A stretch of 64,000 bases of DNA from Sarocladium kiliense (taxonomy: Eukaryota > Ascomycota > Sordariomycetes > Hypocreales > Sarocladiaceae), in contig JAUZTG010000048.1 in assembly GCA_030734395.1 (NCBI GenBank), positions 1,178,001-1,242,000 of the forward strand. Reading direction: 5' to 3'. The position numbers and the translations under genes were made by a program. Below, piece by piece: positions 8,100 through 19,770 of the stretch. Position 1 is the stretch's first letter. The number at the start of each line of letters is the position of its first letter. Under the pieces are notes generated by a model. That model worked only from the letters and a program-made list of their open reading frames with translations, ran no database searches and was not told the DNA's origin.

Positions 8100-10188
8100 C
8101 TAAACTGCCACATTTGCTTCTCGTTGATTGACACTTACCCAGAACCCTGTCATCATCCAGAACGCAGCGCTATGCATCTTCTTGATAGGTAGGGTTGGGT
8201 TGTTCACGGTGAAGTCATATCGTCGGAGGAGCTAGATGATACCGTTACCTTAGCCAGCAGCACAGTCATAGTATCATCGTTCGATTGTGTTTCTGTACTT
8301 ACCTCCGGCAAAGCCTTGCTCATTTGCATGAATGCCACATTTCGGCCAAGACACTTATACCTCCCGTAGCCAAACAAGGCCTCCAGGGCTGCAGCCATCT
8401 CAGCGTATCCGCGTTCGTCGACTTCGAGCCACCTTTCGGGGCGGAAGACGTGAGCATCGTCGCCAAAGTAGTCCTTGCTTCTTAGAATACCCCACTGAAA
8501 CACGTATCAGCATCTTCTTGACCTCGAGGGGGAGGAGGGATCGCAGCCTTACCCCGTCCATTCCAACTTGTGTCCCAGCAGGGACTTTGAATCCAGCAAT
8601 TACGTCGCCGCCATCCGGCACAGTCTTGTTAAGCAGCGGAGTCTGTGACGCGAAGATACGCATGCCCTCTCGAATCACAGCTTGCAAGTAGGGCAGCTTC
8701 TTGGCTTCGGCGTCACGAATTGGTGTGCTAGCCAGCCCTGCCTCTGCAGCACCAGTGAGTTCGTTCATCAACTTGTTGTAGGCTCTTGGCGTCGAAAGAA
8801 TGTATAGTAGGGCCATGCGCAGGGCCACAGCAACAGAGTCGGTTCCAGCAACCCTGGCGAGGGCATTAGTCAAACGTCCCAGGTCTGCACTGCAGCAAGA
8901 GACATGTGATGAATGAAACTCACACTTGCACCAAAGCCTCGCTTGTTGCTTCTGCCTTTGTAGCGCCATGCTTGATAAATGTTGCGATCATGTCTCGTTT
9001 AGGCTCCGCATCCGGCTTGAACCTTTCATCAAGAGTGTCCTGAGCAGCCCTGCAAGACGAAATAAGCAATAAGCAATCAGCATCCGCAGTGGTTGCGCAC
9101 TCTAGCCAACTTGAATCATCGACTCAGTAGAATGGTACATACTTGATGAAACATCCAAGACCTGTTTTGTCGGTGGCCTTTGGTAATGCCTCGGAGAATG
9201 GCCATGTCTGAACCATGGATGCGAGGAAGGGGAATGTAGCACAAGTTGAAGCGATGGGGAAGAATCCTTCGTTCCACTCAACCCAGCCGTAGATGTCCTT
9301 TCCTTCATCCAAGAAGCCGAATGGCTTACCGAACGTCATGTCTCCTACAATGTCAAGGGCTAGGAACTGGGTGATGACTGCCAAGTCCATTGGCTTGTGT
9401 TCGCCTGCTTTGATCACATACTGCTCATCAATGATGCGTACCATACGCGCGATTTGGCGGTCAATTGCTTTTTCCTGTATATTTAACACTACATCAGCTC
9501 ACATTCGTATGTTTTCGGGATGTTAGGTATTCAGGTGGAGTTGGAACATACCACCAAGAAGGTGCCTGAGTATCCAGGGCCAACCTTAGTTCGCGTAGCA
9601 TTATGCTGCGCTTCATCTCTCATGGAGAACGAATGGTCAATGCCCTTTTGGAAACGGAAAGTCCCGTACCATGGACCTTTGCGATACGGCGACTTGTGCG
9701 CTTCCATCTTCTGGCAGTGCTTGTAGTCGGTGGTGAGGACCGCATTGGGTCCAATACGAACCAGCGGGCCTGTTCACCCATGCCGGTTAGTAAAAACAGG
9801 ATTAAAGACGCATTGCAACATCAGAGAACAAAGTAAAGATGGGAAAGTGTTTCGATTTCCGCGTGAGCCAACCGAACAGACAAAGCAAAGGGCATGATAA
9901 GCAGGGCCAGCGGAGGCACATGGAAACGACAACGAGATGCCGTGTTCCACACATACCATACTTTAGTGACAGGTCATTTAGGATCTGATGCGACTCTCCA
10001 ATGAGGTTCGCTCGCAACAGTGGGAATGGAGACAAAGACCACCAGAACGGCCCTGGGATGTGGCTCAGCCGCTTGTAGGAGTAGATAACCCAGGCCAAGC
10101 ACACTGCCGAAAGAGAGCACATCAGGACTCGAACAGGGGGTACGCCCAAGTCAGCGAGATCAGCAATCGACGGCGATGCGAGACCCAT
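8100..10188 (-). CDS. Cytochrome P450, pisatin-demethylase-like (seven exons, 510 aa)
   Basis: Exons (minus strand): 10188-9957, 9769-9552, 9474-9143, 9049-8924, 8853-8553, 8494-8303, 8231-8100. All donors are GTATGT, GTGAGT or GTAAG types and all phases close, giving 510 residues, the normal P450 size. An N-terminal anchor (about residues 17-38) is followed by the proline hinge IPGPFWW, so it is ER-bound. Landmarks: I-helix VVAGTDSVA (about 303-311), K-helix E365-x-x-R368 in REGMR, FRPERW (about 420-425), and heme loop FGYGRYKCLG with ligand Cys451. The sequence style (GYGRYKCLGRNVA) is that of the pisatin-demethylase/benzoate-hydroxylase-like fungal group that hydroxylates or demethylates aromatics. 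The substrate is unknown. The last codons (WVSVNQRE...TAG) include an unspliced GTAAGT, so the extreme C-terminus may differ. Confidence 0.88.
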
Positions 10189-11281
10189 AGTGTTGGTGGA
10201 TATCGCCTGATCTGATGCAAAAGCAGATGCAGGAGAAGGAGAAAGAAAGAGGATATCAGGAAAGGGTGATAATATCAATAACAAGGAAAAGAAAAGGGGG
10301 GGAATGCTCCTCTCACTGGGAACGGCAGAGAACACCTACCACGTCTGTTCACAACTGAGGCTGACCGAGGTGTGCGTGCCCTGTCTGTGACAGGCCAATC
10401 CCTTGTTTCTTCCCTCTCTATCTTCATGCAACCGCCGTTGCGCTTGTCCCCACAGATGTTGCTCAGCCGGCATAGACACTGGGCGTATCGGCAGAAGCAA
10501 AAACGAGTCCAGTGTCCCCCATAAGCCCCTCACTCACAGGGCCATGCACCGTTTTCTGGAGTTGAGAACCTGGCAATCCCAGTCGCTAACCCCTCCACCG
10601 GGTGCTTGGACCGTCTCCGCGGACGCGATATGCGTATCGGCGACGCAACCCCTTCTACCGTTGTCTCTACGGAGAGGCGTTTATTGGGGGAGACACATCA
10701 TTCGCAGCTTAACCCGATAAAGCTGGGGATGGCACATTGGACCGGGATTAAGAAGAGAACTATCCAACGGGTTGCGCCGCTGTGGATTCAATACCCTTGG
10801 CGTCCGACAGGGGGGTATTTCTGACTCGAAGATGCCCCCCCCCTACGGAGTATATATACATATATAACATTGGCCGAGGCACGCTCTGCGGGAAGACGCC
10901 ACACCGTTGGGCAAAAAGAAAGAGGGAGAGAATAAAAAAAGCAATGGCAGTGTCGCATGGGTTTCATGGGCTGGTCGGCGTGCTCAGCAGCCCATGAAAC
11001 GTTCTCTTTCTGCAGAAAAGAGACAACAACTCTCCGGCACTTGATGGACGGCACGCTTCTTGCGAGGTCCTGACTTACTTGGGAAGTATAGAGAGATGTA
11101 TGATAGGCTTGTCTGCAGTTAACCCTGCTTCCTCCTTTCTCGTTATCTACTGCGAGGCTGGCTGCTATGTTAGCCATGGATGTTCAGCAACTGATATGAA
11201 CTCCCTTCGTTTTCTTTTCAGCCTCTCCTTTGTGTCGATTCTCTCAGACACAAGCATCTGAAGAGCAAAACACCCCCCGTC
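10189..11281. other. Intergenic, divergent promoters of P450 and rhodopsin-domain genes
   Basis: About 1.1 kb with no credible gene. An AT stretch (TATATATACATATATAACAT, about 10849-10868) lies about 415 bp before the plus-strand gene; the last 100 bases are CT-rich leader. Confidence 0.5.
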
Positions 11282-12743
11282 ATGTCAGAACTCGGCGGCG
11301 ATGGACCCCTCTGCATTGCAGTCATGTGGTCTCTCACATTCATCGTCTTCGTTTTCCTCCTGATCCGCGTCTACACCCGGGTGGTCTGCGTTGCAGCATA
11401 CGGCATAGATGATCACTTCTACCTCCTTTCCATGGTAAATAAACCAAAGTCCAACGTCCTTTCGAGAGACGCGCGAGACTGATTCTGGCGAACAGATACT
11501 CACAATCCTCTACAGCACTGGAGCAACAATCGCAGCACTCCACGGCTATGGACGAAAAGTCTTGACACCTGCCCAAGAGGCCGACACGACGTACTGGCGG
11601 ATGATAGCGCAATCCTTCTCTCTGATCGTGACTGCAACTTCAAAAGCTTGTGTTGGGTTCTTCCTGCTGCGGCTTGTGGTCGTCCGATGGCAGAGGATTT
11701 CGATCTATGCCATCATGAGCGTCATGGGCTTTCTCGGCATCAGTCAGTCTTCCCTCCTCTATCCCCTAAGTTCTATTGGATTTAAGGGATGTTAATGCTG
11801 ACATCTTTCAAGTCAATGTCTTCTTCACGTGGCTCGCTTGCAGCCCCCTCCCATACGCTTTCGATGAACGAGTCAACGGAACATGCTTCGACACAAAGTA
11901 TCCAGCCATTATGCTAGCAAGTATGTACCTCTTTTATCCTTGATCCGGACTTGGATCATTAATAGATATCAGTGGGAACGATCGCGGTCGATTTGTACTT
12001 CGCAATCCTCCCCTGGATCTTCATCTGGAAACTCAACCTCCCACGCCGCGAGAAATTCACCATCGCCGGCAGTTTGAGCTTAGGATTCTTGTAAGCCACC
12101 TCCTCAACTTCCCAAACCATCCCATCGCTAACTTCCATCTCTTTACAGAGCCGCCGTCGCTGGTGGCATCCGCGTCCTTAACGTCAAGGGCGTCCGCAAC
12201 GTCCCTGTACCCGTCATAATCTGGTCCCAAGTCGAAACAAGCCTCACCCTAATCTGCGTCGCCATCCCCGTCTGCCGACCCCTCTGGAGCCGCTACCTCT
12301 CTAAATGGTGGCATTCCGTCCGTCAAGGAAGTAGCTACGAGCGGCAAAGCGAACAACGAGCGAATAATGACAGTGGTGGCTCTGCGCCGATCGGGCTGAA
12401 TACTATTGGAGGTGGTCGTACGGATGGGTCGCACCCTTCGCAGGATTGGAAGAAGAAGCAGGGCGTTTGGAGTAGTATTATGAGTATTAGTAGGGCGGAG
12501 GATGAGGGGGGTGAGAGACGGGTGGACGATGCGGAGAGCGATGAGATTAACTTGACGGGGGAGACAAGGAGGGAAAATGGAGATGGGAGGAGCGTGAAGA
12601 ACTCGTGGGCATTGGGACAGTCGTTGATAGAGACAACAGCTGGGAGTCAGGGCTCGAGTACAGCAGACGACCAGGAACGTCGGCAGGACGGGCGTGTGAT
12701 TTCGGGCACCGTCGCAAAGACGTATAGTATCACGCGGTCATGA
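11282..12743 (+). CDS. Rhodopsin-domain integral membrane protein (Pth11-like), five exons
   Basis: Exons 11282-11434, 11496-11742, 11813-11920, 11973-12090 and 12149-12743 join in phase to 406 residues. Seven hydrophobic segments are visible: MWSLTFIVFVFLLIRVY, an ILTILYSTG segment, SLIVTATSKACVGFFLLRL, SIYAIMSVMGFLGI, TIAVDLYFAILPWIF, FTIAGSLSLGFLAAVAGG and SQVETSLTLICVAIPV. The layout, with DDHFYLLSM after TM1, YWRM before TM3, and a Cys-containing loop before TM5, is that of the fungal rhodopsin family (PF20684), which includes Pth11-type surface receptors. There is no CFEM cysteine domain at the N-terminus. The C-terminal about 150 residues are hydrophilic, Gly/Ser/Glu-rich and probably cytosolic. 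Exon 4 uses the CAG at 11970-11972. A sensing role is inferred from the family. Confidence 0.82.
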
Positions 12744-12937
12744 GTACAGGCGCATCAGGTCGTCGATTAAATGACAAAGTAAGGTATAAACATTGTATAT
12801 GTCACTGTAAAGCGTACAGCCTGACTCGTGTATGAAAGGTAAAGACGTGTGATCCCAGGTGCCCTTTTAAGTTCATTGCCTCTTTTACTCCGGCCCATGA
12901 TGCAAGTATTTTCTTTTCTGCATCCTTAAGCACAGCC

Positions 12938-15900
12938 TCAAGCAGCCGCTAGCGGAGTAATCCCTTGCTCCCTCTGCCTCTTCACAATGTAGTACGTGAT
13001 CAGGCTCTTTGGATCGTCCTTCACTCCCTTCAACGCATCCCAAAACACCGTCTCCCCGACCCTCGCATGCAGCGCCACACAGAGCTGCACCGCTCCCATC
13101 CTGACCCCCGAGTCCGCCGAGTCGAGGCACCGTCCAGCCAACTCTGCCAATTGGCCCAGTTCAGAAGGTGAGGGCACGAACTCTGGTCGCTTGTCGACAA
13201 GCTCCTGTAGAACATGGAGTCCCATTCCTAAAGATCTGCGACCCTCAGTCGTCGCGTCTGTTGCGCCAGAAAGACGGCCTGCAAGAACGACGGCTACTTC
13301 TGCGCCGTCACCGAGTCCGACGAGTTCTTCGGCCAGGAGTTCAAGGCCACTAACAATATGTGCCCGGCTATCGTACGCAGCTCTCGTCTGTAACAGGGAC
13401 TCAAGACCTCTGGACACGTAGGGCTGGATATTGCTCCGCTGAGTCTTGAGGAGAAGCTTGATCGTTGCCAGGATCTGGGCCTTCACATCCTGGATCTTCT
13501 CGGGGCTGGTCTCGCTGAGAGGGTCCTCGAGGTACTGGAAAAGACCAAGGAGCAGAGCTTCGAAACGCTCGTCGGTGAAGGTAGTGCGCCCGTCGCGGAG
13601 AAGGGACTGGAGCTTTCGGAAGCCATGCACTTCAAGGGACTTTGCCTTGATCTTGGCAATGCCGCTGTCGAGAAGTCGTTGATTTTGGCGCGTCTTATCT
13701 GGAGACTCCGGAGGTACTTCTGAGATAGGGAGCACTTCGGTACTGGCTGGTGCCACCGGCTTCTGGAGGTTGGCAGCGTCCTCGTTGACGGGCTTGTCCT
13801 CGAGTACATGAGGAGCCGCAGGCTTCGGCGGCGACTGCTGTGGCTCGGTGAATGGATCCTCGTATACTTCAATTGGCTTCGCAGGCTTCTCTTCTTCTTC
13901 CGGTTGGGGATCGAGATGGATCTCAGGTACTGGCAGCTGCGGTGAGGGTTGAGGAGATGGTTGTGGTGATGGTGATGGCGGTTCAATGACAGGTGGCTCC
14001 TCCTCGGGCTCTGTTGGCTCATGGGTCGGTGATGATACCTTGAGGCTGGCGATGTCCGGAAGAGGGGACGCCGGCTCCTCAAAAACAGGCATCTTCGGAG
14101 GGCTGCTCACAGGCGGTGCGGTATGTGACTGCTTCAGTCTGATAGGGCTGGTCTTGGGTGAGGGCGCCGCCTTTGGTGCAGCAGTCCGTGCCACGGATGG
14201 TGACACAACACTTGACTCGCTCGCATGGCTTGCGTGTCCGGGTCTCGTTCTTGGAGCTACTCTTCTAGGTGTAGTCTCCTTCCTCGTGACCGGTGCTGGT
14301 GCCTTCGCCTTTATCGTCTCAGGACTAGGCGCTTCCACGTTCGCCCCATGGTCTCTAACAGAGTAGGGTCCAGCGGTCGCTGGCCTGGCTGCCATATCCG
14401 GCCGTCTCCGTGCCGGCCGCATAGGGGCGACGGACATTCCTCCCGCGTTAACTGAGACTGTCCCTTCAGCTCGTCCCCTAACAGCTGGCTTGGAGGCTGG
14501 CCTATCAGAAGTACTGGCGGCGGATGAGCTTGAAGTCGTACGAACAGGGGAGATATGCGCCATAGCAGAACCTGGTCGCGCAGGCAGGTTGTTCTTTGTT
14601 GTTAATGCAGCCTTCTTCTGTGCCATCAGGGTCTCACGTAGGCTGGGCTTGCTAGACATAGTGCTTCTTGACATCCCAAGACCCGGACGAGGCGGGTCTG
14701 CCTTCTTAGGGGAATTTGGATTGTTCGGGTCCTTGGTCAACAGCTTCTGTGCGGTCGGTTCCAAGTCGGCCATGATACTGTGAAATATATGTCAGCATGG
14801 TGTTCTTCTTCATTCAAAGCATGGGCACTTAGTAACTTACGCGTCTGCGCGTGCAGGCCACACTCCCCAGAAGGCCCAATATGTTGCCCTCATCTTCTCT
14901 CGCACTCCAGGGTTCGGATCAGCCAAGCCTTTCTTGATGCACTTCTCAAACACATCAACGGCACCTGTATGCTCCAAATGACCCTTGTGATGCGATTCTT
15001 TCTTGAGCAACGTCTGTAACCAACCAGGAGCATATGTTCTCGGCTGAACGTTCTTGTCTTGGCACGCATTCCAAAGGTGGTGTATCAAGCGAGCATTGTA
15101 TGTGACGCGGCTGACAATTATGTCGACGGTGACGTTGGCTTGTTGGGAAGCAATCTTCTTCGTACCGGCAGAGAGCTTGATCAGAGCCTGCATCAGAAGC
15201 TCGACCATGGGGTCTATGGCCGGGCCCAGTGTCAAGGCAATATCCTGGACGAGTCCGCAGCCTTCTTTTGACAAGCTTGTCCGCAGTGAGTTGACAGCCT
15301 TGAGTATTCCGTCCAGCATCGACCGGAGCCCATTAACAAAAACATCCTGAAAGTCGGACGAAGCATTGCCAGCGTTGAGTCTCCGCAACGTCCCAATGCT
15401 CTCCTCGCGCTTCAGCCAATTCTGTTCCGTCTCCCTGCCCTCGAAGAACCACGCCATCCCCTTAAAGATGTCGTCAAGTTCGCGGTTGGTGTTGACATAT
15501 TGAGGCTCGATGTTGTCTTGTCGCGAGTCGACAGAGGGTGTGATGGGTCGTTCGCTCGATAGGGAAGACACGCTCGCGCCGAAGGCGGCGGGTTTCGAAA
15601 CCGGAGCGGGCTCGGCAGGGGTCTCGGGGCGCCCGGATGTTGGGGCAAGCTCCTTGATGATGGCCTGCTCGATGGCTGGGCGGACCTTGAAGTTTTTGAG
15701 CTGACGCTTGAGATCAGATTTTGCGGCGTTAGGTGCGTTCCTAAGAATTGAGGTCGTTAGCTACAGAAATCTCTCCACGGACGGGTACATGTCAACTCAT
15801 ACCTGAAGAGCTCGATAACGGTGCTCTTGGCGACATCGCGCACCATGCCGTCCGCATCCTCAAGCAAGTCCATGAGAAGAGGAACATAGCCGCGGAACTG

Positions 15901-16450
15901 CAGGCCTTGCTCCTGATGCATCTGTCGTAACTCCAGTCAGTTTCCTGCGTGATGGTATACACACAAGTGACTGTGTCCTTACCTCCAGAAGCCAATGCAA
16001 GGCCGACTCCTTGGCCCTTGGGTTCTTACCAACCATAGCCGAGTTCCTCACCACTCTCTCGACATCCAGCGGCGCCACGGCATACAGGGTCGTAAGTGAC
16101 TGGCCCGCCAACGCTCTGTACTTGTCCTTCAGGTCTCCCAACTTGTCGACCACCACCGGCAGGGTCCTTGCAGCCTCCTTCGCAAGCAGCTTCGGGTCCT
16201 GTCTTGACATGCGGGTGAGCAGGTGATTGAGAGCGGTGAAACCTGCATTGACGATGACGGCATGTTGGGAAGTAGAAGCCTGGCGCAGGCCGTCGAAGAG
16301 TTGCGGGACTAGATGGTCGGGAACATTGTGCTGCTTGATGCCGGACTTGATGGCGGTGAGGTAGTTAACCTTGGATTCATTGGTCGTGTCGCCTCGGAGA
16401 ATGGTTGGGAGGTCGGTGACCTGCTGGTCCGTGAGTCTCGTGTCGGCCAT
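12938..16450 (-). CDS. stu1: CLASP-family microtubule stabiliser STU1 (four exons, 1108 aa)
   Basis: Exons 16450-15983, 15921-15803, 15740-14841 and 14777-12938 join in phase to 1108 residues, close to the size of other mould STU1 proteins. The N-terminus is a TOG domain (about 1-210; HEAT-like repeats such as HAVIVNAGFTALNHLL and VVVDKLGDLKDKYRAL). Residues about 290-490 form a second, CLASP_N-type TOG domain ending TYWAFWGVWPARADA. A long basic Ser/Pro/Arg-rich linker follows (about 500-880, with SRSTMSSKPSLRETLMAQKK and Pro-Ser-Pro-Gln repeats), then a C-terminal helical domain. CLASP proteins bind tubulin, promote rescue and support the spindle. The 611-residue C-terminal reading frame looks like a separate gene starting MADLEPT, but phase across 14841/14777 and family structure show it is the last exon. 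Confidence 0.9.
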
Positions 16451-17488
16451 GATGGGCGCGACTAGAGGAGAAGCTGTCTGTTGAGGGACGGGGAGTCAGT
16501 ATAAGAGTTGATAGAATGTGTAGCCTGAGAGCCAGACGGCCAGAGATGAAGCTAGAGTAGAGTTGAGCGGGATCGGGTCCTTCAGGTTGAGGGCGCGCGT
16601 TGTGGCGCAAAGGCAGTGTCGCTTTTGTAGGAAGTGCTCGGCTCAGGGGTGAAGCTATGATAAGGGGCGGAACTCACGGGTGCTCCTTTGTGAATGAGTC
16701 TGAATTTTGGGTGTGAATTATATGTGTCAGGCTTCCAGACTGCGGTAACCCTTCCAGTGTCGGAAGCGGAATCGCATGGGGGTCGGTACGGTGGTCGAGC
16801 GCGGTCTTGTCGCGAATGTTACGCGGGGTGATGGGGGATGGACGGATGGTGGTGGTGATGCCGTTTGTTTGGTGTTGTGGCCGTAGCTCCAAATTGTGGG
16901 CGGAGAAAACAACAGACTCCCGTCAGAGGGTCTCCACCGCCTGACGGGGGGTCATCGGTGAGGGCTACAGGGGCTTTCCGGGTGCCTGGTTGCCATAGCT
17001 GCAAGGAATACCCACTGATAATCCACTAGAATGCACTAGAGCTACAGGTGCCTGGGCTGGTGCTACCCCGCTATCAAACCGCTGCTGCATGGGAACATCG
17101 TCATTGTCAGCCTGCATGTCAACAAGAGAGGACCATTGCCTTGGGCCTTAAGATTATTCCTACTATTATCATACCATGAAGGCCAGTTCTTGTCATTGTA
17201 TCCCTCGTAATTCTTTAGACCATGCTAAACCACGTCGCTGAGACCATTAAGTCCCTGTTCAGGACCCTCCGTCCCCCCTCCTCCTCGTCCCTATTCCACT
17301 GTCTGTGCACGCACATCCCCTCCTCTCCATTCCACCCCCCCCCCACTTCTCGCGTGCCACTCCAACCACACTCTCACCACCATCTGCTCTGCTGCCTGAG
17401 CTTACTCCAACGACATCAACTGCGACTCTCACCACCGTGACATCCAATCTCACCGCACTGCCTTCACGAAACCACCTCACTTCTACCA
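16451..17488. other. Divergent promoter between STU1 and the BSP peptidase gene
   Basis: About 1 kb with no gene supported. The stretch before 17489 is a long CT-rich leader. Confidence 0.5.
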
Positions 17489-18343
17489 ATGCCGCCTCCT
17501 CCAGAAACAACTCCAAACCCATCCTCCGTCTTCCCTCCCGCCATGTCTCCCGCTGTCCACCGCCCAGCTCCAGCCCCTTCATCATCACCACCCTCCTCTT
17601 CAGACTCCAGCAAGGATCACTTCCAACTCCCCAAGCTCCGCCTAGAGATCCGGGATCTCTCTCATTCTGGATCTCCCGTCTTTCTATCCGCAATCAACGC
17701 AACCACAACCCTCCAAACCGCCGTCCGCAATGTTCTTCACCATCTCTATACCCCTTCGTCCTCGGCCTCAGGCTCACCTCCCCCAACTCGCTCCGTCACA
17801 CTCATCCTTCGCCCCATGCCCGGCGTAGCATACACCACATCCACAGAGCTCGACACCGACCACAAAGAAATCCACTTCTCCCTGTCATATATCTCTCAGA
17901 TCTCCCCTGCCTCCCGTCAAGCCCACGAGATTACGGGCGTACTCACCCACGAGCTCGTGCATTGCTACCAGTTCAACGCTCAGGGTACCTGTCCGGGAGG
18001 GCTGATTGAAGGTATCGCAGATTGGGTGCGCCTACAGTGTGGACTAGAGCCACCGCATTGGAAGAGGGAGGCCAAAGGGGATTGGGATGGGGGGTACCAA
18101 CACACGGCGTACTTTTTGGAGTACCTGGAGGGACGGTTTGGGGAAGGCTCAGTGAGGAGGGTCAACGAGAAGTTGAGGAGAGAGAAGTATCACGAGAAGC
18201 CATTCTGGACTGAGCTTTTTGGACGCCCAGTGGAACAACTGTGGGGTGACTACAAGCAGTACCTGGCAGGCCAGGATGCAGAAGCTTCGAGGAACGACAA
18301 GACGCCTACGAAGACGGAGGCAGATCCGCCATTGGAAAGTTAG
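17489..18343 (+). CDS. Plant basic-secretory-protein-type metallopeptidase (BSP family)
   Basis: 284 residues, one exon. The first about 45 residues are Pro/Ser-rich and disordered. From QLPKLRLEIRDLSHSGSPVFL (about 46) onward it follows the BSP family (PF04450): VTLILRPMPGVAYTT, a zinc motif HELVH (154-158) within LTHELVHCYQFN, then GLIEGIADWVRLQCG (about 171-185, a likely third ligand) and GYQHTAYFLEYLEGRFG. BSP proteins are gluzincin-like presumed zinc proteases, named from plant defence proteins. No obvious signal peptide precedes the domain, unlike secreted plant relatives, so the fungal protein may be intracellular or use another route. A start at Met19 is possible. Activity has not been shown for most fungal members. 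Confidence 0.82.
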   Translation: MPPPPETTPNPSSVFPPAMSPAVHRPAPAPSSSPPSSSDSSKDHFQLPKLRLEIRDLSHSGSPVFLSAINATTTLQTAVRNVLHHLYTPSSSASGSPPPTRSVTLILRPMPGVAYTTSTELDTDHKEIHFSLSYISQISPASRQAHEITGVLTHELVHCYQFNAQGTCPGGLIEGIADWVRLQCGLEPPHWKREAKGDWDGGYQHTAYFLEYLEGRFGEGSVRRVNEKLRREKYHEKPFWTELFGRPVEQLWGDYKQYLAGQDAEASRNDKTPTKTEADPPLES

Positions 18344-18579
18344 GACCTCTCCAAAGGTGGCCGGTGTAATAGTGGTGATTTAATAGTTCAAGCGTTGAAA
18401 TGCAGCGGTCTGGTATATCTCAACAAAGTATAAAGCGCATGCCAGCCCTTCAACGAGTGTGTAAACAGTAGAAAATTTCCATATCAGAACCTTGTACGCC
18501 AAACCCCTTGATGCCATTCCAAATCAAATGCCAAATCTTTTCTTTCACTGTTGCGGCACATCGTAGCTTGCTTCAAGCT

Positions 18580-19770
18580 CTAAGACCGAACTGGTGTCGG
18601 GCCCTCAGTATCGCTCACCACACTGCCCACCTCAGACCAACTTGCCGGTGTGAGCATGCCTTCGCTCTCACTCAACACATCATAAGGCCTACCACCCTCA
18701 CTGGTACCAGCTTCCCTTGCTGACTGCACCTCATTCGCCGTGTAATCTTCTCCAGATCCGATGATCGACATGGAGTCAGTCGGCGTGAGCTGACCCTCGC
18801 TGATCACCTCGGGCTCTGAGACGGGTGCCATCGGAGTGACGGGGAGCGGGGAGTAGAAACTTGGAGCTGGGGCGGACTGGTTCTGTGCGGCATCTTGGGC
18901 CCAGGCTTGGATGGAAGCGTATGCCTCTTCATGATCTTCTGAGCGCGGCGTCGTGTGGCCGGGATCGGCCATGTCGTAATCGATGTGGCTGGCAGCCGAT
19001 TCAGTCCGGGAGATTGGTTCTTCTGAAATGTCGATGAGGGCGGGAACAGGCTCCGGCTTGGCTTCGGCAAGGGTATCATCGTGGTCTCGGGTAGTGGCGC
19101 TGTAAATATCTGACAAAATCTCGTCCCTTCCCCTGGAAGTCTCATGGGCTTGTGCAAGCTCATCGTTTCCAATACCGAACTCGTCAGCAAACGGGTTCGC
19201 GAGGAGGGCTGTAGCAATGCCTCGGTTCACCTCGCCGCGGTGGCGAAGTCCTTCTGTTTCACGTTTGGTGTCGGCCCCGCTGTTGAATACAAATGCACCA
19301 ACTTCAGCGTTGGTGTTCTTGTCCTCGGTGAGAAAGTCGTCGAAAGATGAGCCACGGTGCTTGATAGCAGGCCGGTCCTGTGCGTCCTCGATGGCCTTTG
19401 GCTTGTCCTGCGCAGTCTCCTTGCGCTGCTTCTCCAGCATGACAGAATTCCAATACATCAACTCCTCTCTCTGCCTCCGTCGAGTTTCCTCGTCGGCCTC
19501 AACACCCGGCTCGCCACCCTCGCCACGACGAGATAGCATAAAACCATGGGCATCTTCGGGTCTATTGAAGACAGGTTCGCGGGACTGTTGAGGATTGAAG
19601 CCTTCACCCATGCCGTTGACGGCAATGGCTATTCGTCGGCGTAAATCGTCCGCATATCGACGCAGCTCGGGGGACTCATAGAGAGCGATGGCAGCAGCGA
19701 CTGCAACGGACACGGCGACCGCGGCACCTGAGGCAAGTATGACGCCGTTAGGAGGCATGTTCAACAGCAA
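18580..19770 (-). CDS. Membrane-anchored protein of unknown function (396 aa)
   Basis: One exon, 396 residues; Met1 (19770) and Met5 (19758) are both possible starts. Residues about 9-31 form a single Ala/Val-rich transmembrane segment followed by basic residues (RRYADDLRRRIA), which suggests an N-terminal anchor with the rest in the cytosol. The body is acidic, low in hydrophobics and probably disordered, with a basic/charged helix around DEETRRRQREELMYWNSVMLEKQRKE (given in part here), an NPFADEFG motif near residue 190, and Ser/Thr-Pro sites towards the C-terminus. I do not recognise a family. It looks like a conserved fungal organelle or ER-anchored protein. It converges on the BSP peptidase with only about 235 bases between them. 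Confidence 0.7.
   Translation of the reverse strand: MLLNMPPNGVILASGAAVAVSVAVAAAIALYESPELRRYADDLRRRIAIAVNGMGEGFNPQQSREPVFNRPEDAHGFMLSRRGEGGEPGVEADEETRRRQREELMYWNSVMLEKQRKETAQDKPKAIEDAQDRPAIKHRGSSFDDFLTEDKNTNAEVGAFVFNSGADTKRETEGLRHRGEVNRGIATALLANPFADEFGIGNDELAQAHETSRGRDEILSDIYSATTRDHDDTLAEAKPEPVPALIDISEEPISRTESAASHIDYDMADPGHTTPRSEDHEEAYASIQAWAQDAAQNQSAPAPSFYSPLPVTPMAPVSEPEVISEGQLTPTDSMSIIGSGEDYTANEVQSAREAGTSEGGRPYDVLSESEGMLTPASWSEVGSVVSDTEGPTPVRS

Noticed and set aside
12938..14773. 611-codon frame starting MADLEPT as an independent gene
   Set aside because: A phase-matched intron joins it to the preceding CLASP exons; it is the last STU1 exon.
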